Positions 54,435 through 64,000 of a stretch of 64,000 nucleotides of DNA are shown in pieces; position 1 is the first letter of the stretch; each line of letters opens with the position of its first letter. Location: assembly GCF_000421405.1 (NCBI RefSeq), contig NZ_ATWY01000005.1:62001-126000 (forward strand). Direction: 5' to 3'. Made by a program: the position numbers and the translations under genes. This DNA is from Butyrivibrio sp. NC2007. GTDB lineage: Bacteria > Bacillota > Clostridia > Lachnospirales > Lachnospiraceae. Under the pieces are notes generated by a model. It searched no databases. It was not told where the DNA came from and saw only the letters and a program-made list of their open reading frames with translations.

Positions 54435-56426
54435 ATGGACTTCAAATTACATTCTGAATATAAGCCGACGGGCGATCAGCCCCAGGCGATCAAGAAATTA
54501 GTTGATGGTTTTAAAGAGGGCAATCAGTTTGAGACGCTGCTGGGAGTAACCGGCTCAGGTAAGACCTTTACCATGGCCAATGTTATTGCTGCGCTCAATA
54601 AGCCCACACTTATCATCAGCCACAACAAGACTCTGGCAGGACAGCTCTATGGTGAGATGAAGGAGTTCTTCCCGGAGAATGCTGTAGAGTACTTTGTCTC
54701 TTACTACGATTATTACCAGCCTGAGGCCTACGTGCCACAGACTGATACTTATATTGCCAAGGATTCTGCGATTAACGACGAGATAGATAAGCTCAGACTT
54801 TCTGCAACTGCATCCCTTGCCGAGAGGAAGGATGTGATCGTTGTTGCCAGTGTATCCTGTATCTACGGCCTTGGAAGCCCTGAGGAATTTAAGGGCATGT
54901 CAGTATCACTGCGTCCGGGCATGACCAAGGACAGAGATGAACTGATCAAGGATCTTGTGGCAATCCAGTACGATAGAAACGACATGGAACTTGGAAGATG
55001 TAACTTCAGGGTTCGCGGAGATACGGTTGAGGTCTTTCCCGCCAACGCTGATGATTATCTGATCAGGATTGAGTTCTTCGGAGATGAGATAGACAGGATC
55101 TGTGAAGTTGAACCTGTTACTTCCAAGGTCAGGAGCGAGCTGACCCATGTCATGATTTACCCGGCTTCTCACTATGTTGTCCCTCAGGAGAAGATCAATG
55201 CAGCCTGTGACAACATTGAGAAAGAGCTCGAGGAACAGGTTAAGTTCTTTAAGGGTGAGGACAGACTTATAGAGGCTCAGAGAATTGCTGAGCGCACCAA
55301 CTTTGATGTTGAGATGATGAGGGAGACGGGCTTTTGTTCCGGAATTGAGAACTACTCAAGACACCTTAATTTTGCCAAACCCGGCGAGCCTCCGCTGACT
55401 CTTCTTGACTTCTTTGACGATGATTTTCTGATCATCGTTGACGAGTCACATATGACAATTCCGCAGGTTGGAGCTATGTATAACGGCGACAGGAGCAGGA
55501 AACTTACTTTGGTGGACTATGGATTCAGACTGCCATCTGCTCTTGATAACAGACCTCTCAATTTTGAGGAGTTTGAGCAGCACATCGACCAGATGCTGTT
55601 CTGCTCGGCTACCCCGGGTAAGTATGAGGAGGAACACGAGCTTCTTCGTGCCGAGCAGGTGATCAGGCCGACAGGTCTTTTGGACCCGGAGGTTGACGTA
55701 CGCCCTGTTGAGGGACAGATAGATGACCTTATCGGTGAGATCAGGAAAGAGATAGACAACAAGAACAAGGTCCTTGTAACTACACTTACCAAGCGTATGG
55801 CAGAGGATCTTACAGAATACCTTGCAGAATCAGGAATCAGGGTCAAGTATCTGCACTCGGATATCGATACCCTGGAGAGAGCTGAGATCATCAGGGATAT
55901 GAGACTTGATGTCTTTGACGTTCTTGTGGGTATCAACCTTCTTAGAGAGGGTCTTGATATTCCGGAGATATCTCTGGTTGCCATAATAGATGCGGATAAA
56001 GAGGGATTCCTTCGTTCTGAGACTTCTCTTATCCAGACCATCGGACGTGCGGCCAGAAACTCTGAGGGCCATGTAATCATGTATGCCGATACCATGACTG
56101 ACTCCATGAAAAAGGCCATCGATGAGACCAAGAGACGTCGCGCTATTCAGCAGAAATATAACGAGGAACACGGCATAACACCTCAGACCATCAAGAAGGC
56201 AGTCCGTGACCTCATTGCAGTAACCAAGGCTGTTGCCAAGGAAGAAGTTAAGTTTGAGAAGGATCCTGAATCCATGGACAGAGACGAGCTGGAGAAGCTC
56301 ATTGCCCAGGTTCAGAAGAAGATGAAGAGGGCGGCTACGGAGCTGGATTTCGAGACAGCTGCAATGCTGCGTGATCAGCTCATCGATCTTAAGAAGGTGC
56401 ACAACGAGCTCACGTCAGGGCTGTGA
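54435..56426 (+). CDS. uvrB: Excinuclease ABC subunit B
   Basis: 663 residues. Nucleotide excision repair: loads on DNA with UvrA and verifies damage. Walker [16 protein letters not shown] (about 38-52), the beta-hairpin with [12 protein letters not shown] (about 92-103), helicase motif [15 protein letters not shown] and the C-terminal UVR domain ([31 protein letters not shown], about 620-650). SOS control is indicated by the LexA box. uvrA follows after 93 bases. Confidence 0.98.
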   Translation: MDFKLHSEYKPTGDQPQAIKKLVDGFKEGNQFETLLGVTGSGKTFTMANVIAALNKPTLIISHNKTLAGQLYGEMKEFFPENAVEYFVSYYDYYQPEAYVPQTDTYIAKDSAINDEIDKLRLSATASLAERKDVIVVASVSCIYGLGSPEEFKGMSVSLRPGMTKDRDELIKDLVAIQYDRNDMELGRCNFRVRGDTVEVFPANADDYLIRIEFFGDEIDRICEVEPVTSKVRSELTHVMIYPASHYVVPQEKINAACDNIEKELEEQVKFFKGEDRLIEAQRIAERTNFDVEMMRETGFCSGIENYSRHLNFAKPGEPPLTLLDFFDDDFLIIVDESHMTIPQVGAMYNGDRSRKLTLVDYGFRLPSALDNRPLNFEEFEQHIDQMLFCSATPGKYEEEHELLRAEQVIRPTGLLDPEVDVRPVEGQIDDLIGEIRKEIDNKNKVLVTTLTKRMAEDLTEYLAESGIRVKYLHSDIDTLERAEIIRDMRLDVFDVLVGINLLREGLDIPEISLVAIIDADKEGFLRSETSLIQTIGRAARNSEGHVIMYADTMTDSMKKAIDETKRRRAIQQKYNEEHGITPQTIKKAVRDLIAVTKAVAKEEVKFEKDPESMDRDELEKLIAQVQKKMKRAATELDFETAAMLRDQLIDLKKVHNELTSGL

Positions 56427-56465
56427 GAACTTAACGAGGTATTATCGAGTTTAGTTCGAACGTGT

Positions 56466-56503
56466 CACTCCGAGCGAAGCGAGGAGTAACTTCCTTGTTA
56501 CTC
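56466..56503 (+). other. Two mutually exclusive hairpins before uvrA
   Basis: ACTCC/GGAGT (56467-56471, 56483-56487) encloses GAGCGAAGCGA, with tandem G-A pairs and a 2-bp GC step; GAGTAAC/GTTACTC (56484-56490, 56497-56503) uses part of the same bases. The loop segment CTTCC (56490-56494) can also pair with GGAAG (56505-56509) of the uvrA ribosome site. The GAGCGAAGCGA core is like dispersed palindromes seen in many genomes. Confidence 0.45.
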
Positions 56504-56519
56504 TGGAAGGGAAATATTT

Positions 56520-59408
56520 ATGTCAGAAAATCAGATGACCAAAAAGAACACCACCAAGAGGATTCTTCCCTCTGATATACACGACTATATCAGGGTTCGT
56601 GGTGCCAGTGAACATAACTTAAAACATGTAAATGTAAAGATCCCGAGGGAGACTCTTACAGTCCTGACCGGTGTGTCAGGTTCAGGTAAGTCGTCTCTTG
56701 CTTTTGAGACCATCTTTGCAGAGGGTCAGAGACGCTACATGGAGTCTCTTTCATCCTACGCCAGAATGTTCCTGGGACAGATGGACAAGCCCAATGTTGA
56801 GGCAATCGAGGGACTTTCCCCCACAATATCCATCGACCAGAAATCCACCAACAAGAACCCCAGATCTACCGTTGGAACAGTTACTGAGATCTACGATCAT
56901 TTCAGGCTTCTCTACGCGAGGATTGGTATTCCTCACTGCCCCAATTGCGGAAGAGAGATCCGCCGACAGACAGTGGATGAGATGTGCGATCAGATCATGG
57001 CCCTGGGTGACGGAACCAAGCTCCAGATCCTTGCACCTGTTGTCAGAGGTAAAAAGGGTGAACACCAGAAGACCCTGGACAGAGCTAAGCGTGCAGGTTA
57101 TGTAAGAGCCAGGATTGATGGCAGCCAGTACGACATTTCCGAAGAAGAGATCAAGCTGGACAAGAATATCAAGCACAACATCGAGATCATCGTAGACAGA
57201 ATCGTGGTCAGAGATGACAATGAGAATCTTCGCCGCAGACTTACCGATTCCATAGAGAATGCCCTTCAGCTTACAGAGGGACTTCTTCTTGTGGACGTAG
57301 TTGACGGACAGGAACTGAGCTTTAGTCAGAGCTTTGCGTGTCCTGACTGCGGAATCAGTATCCCTGAGATCGAGCCCAGAAGCTTTTCTTTCAACAATCC
57401 TTTCGGCGCATGCCCTGATTGTGTGGGACTTGGCTACAAGATGGAATTTGATGCCGATCTCATGATCCCCGATAAGAGTCTGTCCATCAATGACGGATGT
57501 ATCGTTGTAATGGGATGGCAGTCAGCCAACAAGGACTCAAGCTTTAGTAACGCCGTACTCCGAACACTTGCCAAGGAATACAAATTCAGCCTTGATACAC
57601 CTTTCGAGGATCTGTCTGAAGAAGTTCAGAATATGATAATTTACGGTTCTGACAGAACCGTTAAGGTTCACTATAAGGGTCAGAGGGGCGAAGGTGATTA
57701 CCCCATCAAATTTGACGGCCTTATCAAGAACGTAGAACAGCGTTACAGAGAGACTTTCTCTGAAGCTATGAAGGCAGAGTATGAGGAGTTTATGAGAATT
57801 ACTCCCTGCCAGCTTTGTGGCGGTCAGAGACTTAAGAAGGAGTCGCTTGCTGTAACCATAGATGACAAGAATATTTACGAGATCACTTCCATGTCCATAG
57901 ATGAGCTTCAAAGCTATCTCGAGAACATGAAGCTCACAACTCAGCAGGAGATGATAGGAGCCCAGGTACTCAAGGAGATCAAGGCACGAGTTGGATTCCT
58001 TGTAGATGTGGGACTGGACTATCTGTCTCTCTCGAGAGCAACGGGAACTCTTTCCGGCGGAGAAGCTCAGAGAATAAGGCTTGCAACCCAGATTGGCTCA
58101 GGCCTCTGCGGAGTATGTTACATCCTAGATGAGCCCAGTATCGGTCTCCATCAGAGGGACAATGACAAGCTCCTTAATACACTTAAGAACCTGCGAGACC
58201 TTGGCAATACCCTTATCGTGGTTGAGCACGATGAAGATACCATGAGAGCTGCGGATTACATCGTTGACGTTGGTCCCGGAGCCGGCTCACACGGAGGCAA
58301 GATCGTTGCCTGCGGAACTGCCGAGGATATCATGAAGGTAAAAGAGTCTGTGACAGGCCAGTACCTGTCCGGAAAACTCAAGATAGAAGTTCCTGCTACC
58401 AGAAGACAGCCAAAGGGCTGGCTCAAGATAAAAGGTGCACAGGAAAATAACCTTAAGAACATCGACATAGATGTTCCGGTTGGAGTAATGACCATTGTTA
58501 CCGGTGTATCCGGGTCAGGCAAGAGCTCTTTTGTCAACGAGATCCTCTACAAGCACCTGGCAAGAGATCTAAACAGGGCAAGAGTTATCCCCGGCAAGCA
58601 CAAGGCCATTGAGGGACTTGAGCAGGTTGATAAGGTAATTGCCATAGATCAGTCGCCTATCGGAAGAACACCACGTTCAAACCCTGCAACCTATACCGGC
58701 GTATTTGACATGATTAGAGATCTCTTTGCGGGAACTCCCGACGCTAAGGCAAGGGGTTACAAGAAGGGAAGATTCTCCTTTAACGTTAAGGGCGGACGAT
58801 GCGAAGCCTGCGGAGGAGACGGTATCATCAAGATCGAGATGCACTTCCTTCCTGATGTTTATGTGCCCTGTGAAGTCTGCGGAGGTAAGAGATACAACCA
58901 CGAGACTCTGGAAGTCAGATACAAGGGCAAGAACATATACGATGTCCTGGATATGACAGTAGAGGAGGCTCTCAAGTTCTTTGAGAATGTTAAGACCATC
59001 AAGCGCAAGATCCAGACTCTCTACGATGTAGGACTTGGTTATGTGAAGCTGGGTCAGCCCAGCACAGAGCTCTCCGGTGGTGAGGCTCAGAGGATCAAAC
59101 TTGCAACTGAGCTTTCCAAGGTTGGAACAGGCAAGACCGTTTATATCCTGGATGAGCCCACAACAGGTCTTCATTTTGCAGATGTCCAGAAGCTTGTTAA
59201 GATCATGCACACTCTTGTTGATCAGGGAAACACCGTTGTTGTCATTGAACACAACCTGGACGTTATCAAGACCGGAGACTATATCATAGATATGGGCCCC
59301 GAGGGAGGTTCCAAGGGCGGTACAGTGGTTGTTGCCGGAACTCCTGAAGAAGTTGCAAAGTGCAAAAAGTCCTATACAGGCGCATACATAAAGAGACTCC
59401 TTAAGTAA
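56520..59408 (+). CDS. uvrA: Excinuclease ABC subunit A
   Basis: 962 residues. Two ABC ATPase halves: Walker [15 protein letters not shown] (about 51-64) and [14 protein letters not shown] (about 661-674), signatures [14 protein letters not shown] and [14 protein letters not shown], and zinc modules [18 protein letters not shown] and CEACGGDG...CEVCGGKRY. Recognises DNA damage with UvrB. Upstream gap 56427-56519 holds paired hairpins near the ribosome site GGAAGGG. No LexA box is seen directly before it; it may be read from the uvrB promoter. Confidence 0.98.
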   Translation: MSENQMTKKNTTKRILPSDIHDYIRVRGASEHNLKHVNVKIPRETLTVLTGVSGSGKSSLAFETIFAEGQRRYMESLSSYARMFLGQMDKPNVEAIEGLSPTISIDQKSTNKNPRSTVGTVTEIYDHFRLLYARIGIPHCPNCGREIRRQTVDEMCDQIMALGDGTKLQILAPVVRGKKGEHQKTLDRAKRAGYVRARIDGSQYDISEEEIKLDKNIKHNIEIIVDRIVVRDDNENLRRRLTDSIENALQLTEGLLLVDVVDGQELSFSQSFACPDCGISIPEIEPRSFSFNNPFGACPDCVGLGYKMEFDADLMIPDKSLSINDGCIVVMGWQSANKDSSFSNAVLRTLAKEYKFSLDTPFEDLSEEVQNMIIYGSDRTVKVHYKGQRGEGDYPIKFDGLIKNVEQRYRETFSEAMKAEYEEFMRITPCQLCGGQRLKKESLAVTIDDKNIYEITSMSIDELQSYLENMKLTTQQEMIGAQVLKEIKARVGFLVDVGLDYLSLSRATGTLSGGEAQRIRLATQIGSGLCGVCYILDEPSIGLHQRDNDKLLNTLKNLRDLGNTLIVVEHDEDTMRAADYIVDVGPGAGSHGGKIVACGTAEDIMKVKESVTGQYLSGKLKIEVPATRRQPKGWLKIKGAQENNLKNIDIDVPVGVMTIVTGVSGSGKSSFVNEILYKHLARDLNRARVIPGKHKAIEGLEQVDKVIAIDQSPIGRTPRSNPATYTGVFDMIRDLFAGTPDAKARGYKKGRFSFNVKGGRCEACGGDGIIKIEMHFLPDVYVPCEVCGGKRYNHETLEVRYKGKNIYDVLDMTVEEALKFFENVKTIKRKIQTLYDVGLGYVKLGQPSTELSGGEAQRIKLATELSKVGTGKTVYILDEPTTGLHFADVQKLVKIMHTLVDQGNTVVVIEHNLDVIKTGDYIIDMGPEGGSKGGTVVVAGTPEEVAKCKKSYTGAYIKRLLK

Positions 59409-59484
59409 ATAGGTTGTTGCATTGGGACGGCTCAATTCTTATTATTAAAATAGAGTAAATTTTGCCATCCGGGGGAGGGAAAAC

Positions 59485-60384
59485 ATGTCCACAAAGGACT
59501 TTGATACAAGACCTATAGACCTTAAAAGGTTCTTTAGACAGTTTGTAAAGAGATTCTGGATTGTCATTGCAGTAACAGCACTCGGTGCGCTGCTGGGATT
59601 TGTCAGCTATGTGATCTATAGCAATGTAAAGAGTGGCAATACAGTTTACCGCATAAGAAACGACTATTATATAAACTTTGATTACGAGGCATTTCCTCAG
59701 GGACCGGATTATTTCAATGCCTATACTTGGGACGGAATATTAAGAGATGACCCTGTTGTGAACAAGGTACTGGAAGTTGCCCCCGGCATTACCAAGGCTC
59801 AGATACTTGAGTCCGTCAAGGGAGAGATCCTTGGAGATTACAGGATTCTCACCGTTGTTGTTACAGGTACAGACAAGGAGATGATACAGAGCATTTCTGA
59901 TGCCTACAAGGTTGCACTTCCTGCATTTGCAGATGTATTGGACATGATAGCATCAATCGATCTTTGGACAGATGCGGAGATTGAGGAGTATGACGAGTAT
60001 ACCAGAGAGGGCAATGCAGCATTTTTAGGTGCTCTCATAGGTCTTTTCGTAAGTCTGTTTGCAGTTCTTTTATACGGAATTTTTGACGATGCCATCTACA
60101 CCGAGAGAGACTGGGTCATCAGATACCCACAGATCCCTTACCTTGGCAAAAGAGATACCGACGAGTACAACGCCAACAGATCACATCTTTTGCAGTATGA
60201 TGGCAACTATATAGAGCTTGCCACAGATCAGTTCAGATATGATCTTGATGAATTCGACAGAATGAGAGCAGCGGACGGAGTTATCCTTAAGCTCAGATCC
60301 GGAAAAGATAAGACAGAGGTTATGGACAAGGTGGTCTATACCCTTAGGAAGCAGGATATAAAAATAGTCGGAGTGATGGAGTAA
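59485..60384 (+). CDS. Wzz-like polysaccharide chain-length protein
   Basis: 299 residues. Two membrane helices (about 25-48 and 180-204) flank an extracytoplasmic domain with a predicted helical part, the layout of polysaccharide co-polymerases. RPIDLKRFFRQFVKRFWIVIAV start is the usual Wzz beginning. The cytoplasmic tail (about 205-299) is longer than a bare Wzz, but it has no Walker motif and is not a tyrosine kinase. Site GGGGGAGGGAAAAC before the ATG. The next gene starts right after its stop, so the two are coupled. Confidence 0.82.
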   Translation: MSTKDFDTRPIDLKRFFRQFVKRFWIVIAVTALGALLGFVSYVIYSNVKSGNTVYRIRNDYYINFDYEAFPQGPDYFNAYTWDGILRDDPVVNKVLEVAPGITKAQILESVKGEILGDYRILTVVVTGTDKEMIQSISDAYKVALPAFADVLDMIASIDLWTDAEIEEYDEYTREGNAAFLGALIGLFVSLFAVLLYGIFDDAIYTERDWVIRYPQIPYLGKRDTDEYNANRSHLLQYDGNYIELATDQFRYDLDEFDRMRAADGVILKLRSGKDKTEVMDKVVYTLRKQDIKIVGVME

Positions 60385-61527
60385 ATGGTTCTTTACGTGC
60401 TGATAGCTGCCATCACCATCGTGCTGGCTTGCCATGTTCAGACAGTTTCTAAAGCGCATGGTGAAATATTGATGGGATATACTACAAGGCAGAGAGCTCT
60501 TAATGCTCTGTGTCTTGTTTCTGTGTTTGTGATACTTACAACCCTTGCAGCTCTTCGCCACGAGGTTGGCAATGACTACGGAACCTACGTGGTTACCTGC
60601 CATGAGATATTCCAGAGGGGATATGTTGTTACCGAACCCGGATTTAATCTGGCTGTGAGGATACTATACACACTCTCAGGCAAGGAAGATTATCTTCTGA
60701 TGTTCGGAGTTTTCGGAGCCGCCATAGTAGCTGTTTTCCTGAAAGTGATCAGGGATCAGAGCGACAGCTTTGCCTGGGGTTTTTTCATATTCATGACATT
60801 TGGCCTTTACTACAAGAGCTTTAATACTGTCAGGTATTACTTTGCGCTGGCCATCGCCACCTTTGCACTGCGCTATCTGGTGGATATAGACTGGCAGGGT
60901 ATCATCAAGTTCTTTGTACTGATACTGTTTGCAGCAACCTTCCACAAGTCTGTGCTGGTAGTAATTCCTATGTACCTTCTGGCAAGGGTGCAGTGGAAGA
61001 AATGGGCGATAGCTCTTTTGGCAGTCTTTGCTGCTGTGGTAGGACTCTTTAACAAACAGATAATGGATATTGCACTTAAGCTCTATCCTTCATACAGAAA
61101 TACCGTGTATATCGAGGAAGTTCATACAATTATTGATTATGCAGCTCCGATAGCAGGATGCATTTTTGTCCTGGTGATATGCCTCATCTGCTACGAAGAT
61201 GCCATCAAAAACCGCATCGACAATCGCATGTATTTCAACATGAACATCATGGGAACTGCTCTTTACCTGAACTGTTACTGGCTTCCTCTGGTAACGAGAT
61301 TTTCATACTATCTGACAACGGCGCAGATGCTTCTTTTGCCAAATATCATCTGCAGCATAAAGAACCCAAAAAAGAAAAAGGCAGTTACAACTGCAGTAAT
61401 CGCCTTCTGCGTTCTTTACTTTTTGTATTTCCTTAGAGAAGCAGACAAGATGGGCGTAAGAGTACTGCCATATAAGAGCTGGCTCTTTTACGATCACAGA
61501 TGGCTCAACCAGACGGATACGTTCTAA
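60385..61527 (+). CDS. EpsG-like polysaccharide polymerase
   Basis: 380 residues with about ten membrane helices. The EpsG-family pattern is visible: LAALRHEVGNDYGTYV (about 52-67), EPGFNLAVRIL (about 84-94), FGLYYKSFNTVRYYFALAIATFALRYL (about 138-164) and FAATFHKSVLVVIPMYLLA (about 178-196). Family members polymerise exopolysaccharide repeats at the membrane. It directly follows the Wzz-like gene, which fits a polymerase/length-control pair. The repeat unit is unknown. Confidence 0.85.
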   Translation: MVLYVLIAAITIVLACHVQTVSKAHGEILMGYTTRQRALNALCLVSVFVILTTLAALRHEVGNDYGTYVVTCHEIFQRGYVVTEPGFNLAVRILYTLSGKEDYLLMFGVFGAAIVAVFLKVIRDQSDSFAWGFFIFMTFGLYYKSFNTVRYYFALAIATFALRYLVDIDWQGIIKFFVLILFAATFHKSVLVVIPMYLLARVQWKKWAIALLAVFAAVVGLFNKQIMDIALKLYPSYRNTVYIEEVHTIIDYAAPIAGCIFVLVICLICYEDAIKNRIDNRMYFNMNIMGTALYLNCYWLPLVTRFSYYLTTAQMLLLPNIICSIKNPKKKKAVTTAVIAFCVLYFLYFLREADKMGVRVLPYKSWLFYDHRWLNQTDTF

Positions 61528-61561
61528 AGATCTGATATAAAGCCACTACAGGAGGACTAAT

Positions 61562-63082
61562 ATGGATAATGCCCCCCAGAAAACAAAATCCTATGCAGAA
61601 TTTTTAAGGAAAAATCGAATAGCAGTAAACAAATCCCTCAATGTCGTTTTGTGGTTCTGCATTTTTACAGGACCGGCAATAGCGCTTGGAGTCGCAGGAG
61701 ATATATTCAAGAATGTGGATTATGATATATGCATTCAGATATCTGTGATAGTGGCGATACTTGCCTTTGGACATTATCTGATGCTTAAGAAGTGGCCGGA
61801 TTCTGTGGTGACTAGTATTACTGCACTGTTGGCTTTTAACATGCTCCTGGCTCATATGACCTATGGACGTGTCGCGGTTTATCTGACCTGGTTTTTAGTG
61901 CCGCTCCTTAGCCTGCTGTTTTGTGATACCAGGATATATATTTTCGCTGTAATATCCAACTACTGTCTGATGCTGCTTTCTACATGGATGGTAGCGCCTT
62001 ATTTTTCCGGTATGAGGTCAGACTATGAGACAACGCTGGCGTATTTTCTTAATGCAATTGGCGGATATACCATAGAGACCATTATCATGACATTCGCAGG
62101 TCTTGCCCTTGGAAGACTGGCGTCAACCTATTTCCGGGACACAATGGTCCAGCAGGAAGATCTGATAGAGCATGAAACTCAGATGACAGAGCAGCTCGAC
62201 ATTCTGGATTCAATGGCGGAGATTTATGACAAGGTTAACCTCATTGACTTCTACAAGATGACTGAGCGCCCTTTAAGAGACGATAATGCAGATGACAAGC
62301 TCCACGAGAAGAAGCTTGACTTTGCTGTGTATGACCACACTTATATGACCCGCCAGATTATGGGGGATATTGTAGAGGACCAGGCACAAGCGTTTATCAA
62401 TTTTACAAATATAACTACTGTTCAGGACAGGCTTGGAGACAAAAAGATCATATCCGGTGAGTTCATCAACAAGTACAGCGGATGGTTCAGAGCTCAGTAC
62501 ATTGTGGCTGAAAGAGGCGATGACGGCAGACCGATGATCGTTGTCTTTACTATCCAAAGCATAGAAGAAGAGAAGAGACGAGAAGAGCACCTTATTCGTA
62601 TAGCGATGACGGATGAGCTCACAAGACTCTATAACAGACGATGCTACGAGGAAGATATACTTGTGTATCATGAAAAAGAGATCGAGGACGATTTCTCTGT
62701 TTTCTCAATTGATGTAAACGGACTGAAAGCCGCCAATGATACCAAGGGTCATGCTGCAGGAGATGAGCTCATAAAGGCTTGTTCTGAATGTTTGTTAAAG
62801 GCAGTTGCCTCGAGGGGCAAGGTTTATCGTACCGGCGGTGATGAGTTTATTGCTATTGTACATACCGATGACTCAAAAGCTCTTTTGACTGATATGAAGA
62901 ATGAGGCTGCATCCTGGCATGGCAAATATCAGAATGTACTTACAATAGCCGTAGGCTATGCAGCCCATAAAGATCATCCTGAACTTTCTGTAGAAGACCT
63001 TGAGAAGGTGGCGGACAGAATGATGTACAGTGATAAGGCTGAATACTACAAGGCTGCGGGAATAGACAGAAGAAAACAATAA
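61562..63082 (+). CDS. Membrane diguanylate cyclase (GGDEF)
   Basis: 506 residues. Six predicted membrane helices (about 24-185), a middle PAS-like part (about 215-345, ending VVFTIQSIEEEKRREEHLIRIAMTDELTRLYNRR) and a GGDEF domain (about 350-500) with the intact YRTGGDEFIAIV motif, so it should make c-di-GMP. The I-site RxxD five residues before GGDEF is replaced by ASRG, so product inhibition is not expected. It lies inside the polysaccharide region, which suggests control of surface polymer output. Site AGGAGGACTAAT before the ATG. Confidence 0.92.
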   Translation: MDNAPQKTKSYAEFLRKNRIAVNKSLNVVLWFCIFTGPAIALGVAGDIFKNVDYDICIQISVIVAILAFGHYLMLKKWPDSVVTSITALLAFNMLLAHMTYGRVAVYLTWFLVPLLSLLFCDTRIYIFAVISNYCLMLLSTWMVAPYFSGMRSDYETTLAYFLNAIGGYTIETIIMTFAGLALGRLASTYFRDTMVQQEDLIEHETQMTEQLDILDSMAEIYDKVNLIDFYKMTERPLRDDNADDKLHEKKLDFAVYDHTYMTRQIMGDIVEDQAQAFINFTNITTVQDRLGDKKIISGEFINKYSGWFRAQYIVAERGDDGRPMIVVFTIQSIEEEKRREEHLIRIAMTDELTRLYNRRCYEEDILVYHEKEIEDDFSVFSIDVNGLKAANDTKGHAAGDELIKACSECLLKAVASRGKVYRTGGDEFIAIVHTDDSKALLTDMKNEAASWHGKYQNVLTIAVGYAAHKDHPELSVEDLEKVADRMMYSDKAEYYKAAGIDRRKQ

Positions 63083-63133
63083 TTGTATACTTAACGGGAT
63101 AATTTATTCATAAGATTTTCGGAGGATTTAGAC

Positions 63134-64000
63134 ATGAAGATGAGATATTGCAAGAGATGCCTTCAGCCGGATACAAGACCGGGCATCATATTCGATGATG
63201 AGCAGATCTGTTTTGCCTGCAGATACGAGGAATCCAAGGCTACAATAGACTGGGCTGCAAGAGAGGCAGAGCTCAGGGGCTTTGCTGAGGAAGCCAAGGC
63301 AGAGGCCAAGAAGAGAGGAAATATCTATGACTGTATCATCGGTGTTTCCGGAGGTAAGGATTCAACCTTCCAGGCAGTATATGCCAAGGAGAAGCTTGGA
63401 CTTAATCCCCTTCTTATCAACTGCATGCCTGACGAGATCACAGAGATCGGTCGCAAGAACATCAATAACTTAAACAACCTTGGTTTTGACATCATCTCAA
63501 TCCGTCCAAATCCTATCGTTGCCAAGAAGCTCGCAAGAAAGTCATTCTTTGAGCGCGGCAATATCATCGCAGCTTCAGAGTACTGCCTCTGGGCTTCTTC
63601 ATACATCATGGCTGTTAAGTTCAACATCCCTCTTATCATCCAGGGCGAGAACGCAGCTCTTACTCTTGGCGCTGCCAAGAACCAGGAAGCAACAGGTAAC
63701 GCTTTCTCTGTAATGCAGCTTGAGACAATCCGTGGAGCCAGCGTAGACAGCTTCGTTGATCTTTCAAACAACATTACTGAAAAAGATCTTTTCCTCTACA
63801 AGATTCCTACCGTTGAGGAGATGCAGGCTAAGGGCATCAAGGCTATATTCCTTCAGTACTACACCAAAGAATGGTCACAGGTCAGCAACGCAGACTTTGC
63901 TGTTGCAAGAGGACTTACCGGAAGATCAGGAGATCTTCATGATCTTGGCCGCTACAGAAGATACACAGCTCTCGACTGCGATCTTCAGATTCCTAACCAG
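63134..64000 (+). CDS. N-acetyl sugar amidotransferase (3' end off the window)
   Basis: 289 residues visible. N-terminal zinc-type Cys pairs CKRC (about 6-9) and CFAC (about 31-34), a PP-loop ATP site IGVSGGKDSTFQA (about 73-85) and GENAALTLGAAKNQEATGN. This is the N-acetyl sugar amidotransferase (WbpG/WbuX, PseA-like) family, which turns an N-acetyl into an acetamidino group on a sugar nucleotide, usually for O-antigen, capsule or flagellin sugars. Start ATG after GGAGGATTTAGAC. The frame is open at base 64000. Confidence 0.88.
   Translation, partial: MKMRYCKRCLQPDTRPGIIFDDEQICFACRYEESKATIDWAAREAELRGFAEEAKAEAKKRGNIYDCIIGVSGGKDSTFQAVYAKEKLGLNPLLINCMPDEITEIGRKNINNLNNLGFDIISIRPNPIVAKKLARKSFFERGNIIAASEYCLWASSYIMAVKFNIPLIIQGENAALTLGAAKNQEATGNAFSVMQLETIRGASVDSFVDLSNNITEKDLFLYKIPTVEEMQAKGIKAIFLQYYTKEWSQVSNADFAVARGLTGRSGDLHDLGRYRRYTALDCDLQIPNQ

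Noticed and set aside
58677-59435. Minus-strand frame of 252 codons
   Set aside because: Antisense to the conserved C-terminal half of uvrA.

Overview
The window reads as a piece of a Lachnospiraceae chromosome (Clostridia, Firmicutes), most like Butyrivibrio or Pseudobutyrivibrio. Supports are the Firmicute gene orders (hrcA-grpE-dnaK-dnaJ-prmA-rsmE; ireB-yqgF-yrzB-rnj-yrrL-trmR-trhP; nifS-thiI; ftsEX-M23-ctp), the two-subunit GlgC/GlgD pyrophosphorylase, type III glutamine synthetase, an HPr-like protein without the catalytic histidine, and strong AGGAGG ribosome sites. The genus is inferred from general resemblance, not from a search. It is mostly a dense housekeeping region; I see no prophage, insertion sequence or CRISPR array.

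Layout. 1-3.2 kb: a two-domain polyphosphate kinase 2 running off the left edge (minus) and a secreted GH25 lysozyme with cell-wall-binding repeats. 3.4-5.8 kb: UDP-sugar pyrophosphorylase and galE. 5.9-9.8 kb: a small hypothetical, an HtrA protease, a membrane protein, a LUD-domain protein and a HAD phosphatase. 9.8-15.2 kb, minus strand: murC, then a DnaD-like primosome gene, a 426-base structured non-coding stretch, a DnaC/DnaI-like helicase loader and a divergent PRPP synthetase; a cluster of DnaA-box-like 9-mers lies between murC and the DnaD gene. 15.4-22.4 kb: glgC, glgD, spoVG, pth, mfd. 22.5-25.1 kb: an aminotransferase, a PAP2 phosphatase and a Lys/Ala-rich histone-H1-like protein. 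25.2-34.4 kb: the CIRCE-controlled chaperone operon, then prmA, rsmE, nifS and thiI. 34.5-43.5 kb: HPr-like gene (minus), mtaB, the ireB-to-trhP cluster and glnN. 43.6-46.7 kb: tRNA-Gln(CUG), acyl-ACP thioesterase, CvfB, a CPBP protease and a YjfB motility protein (minus) with a sigma-D-like promoter. 46.9-54.3 kb: a PucR-type regulator, ftsE-ftsX-M23 hydrolase-ctp, then a PP2C phosphatase, Ser/Thr kinase and small membrane protein. 54.4-59.4 kb: uvrB (with a LexA box) and uvrA. 59.5-64 kb: the start of a surface-polysaccharide region (Wzz-like, EpsG-like, a GGDEF cyclase, an N-acetyl sugar amidotransferase cut by the right edge).

How the parts fit: several blocks serve the envelope (GH25, murC, FtsEX with an M23 hydrolase, the YceG-like protein, polysaccharide genes). 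Others serve tRNA and rRNA modification (thiI, mtaB, trmR, trhP, rsmE, YqgF), carbon and energy storage (ppk2, glgCD, galE, HPr-like) and protein or DNA quality control (HtrA, chaperones, mfd, uvrAB).

Most unusual non-coding structure: (1) a 31-base repeat with TGAGtCA/TGACTCA ends and a GGGGACGTTTCA core, five copies at three sites, each directly after a stop codon and once as a near-perfect long hairpin; (2) a nested multi-hairpin element between the two helicase-loader genes; (3) the DnaA-box cluster next to it.
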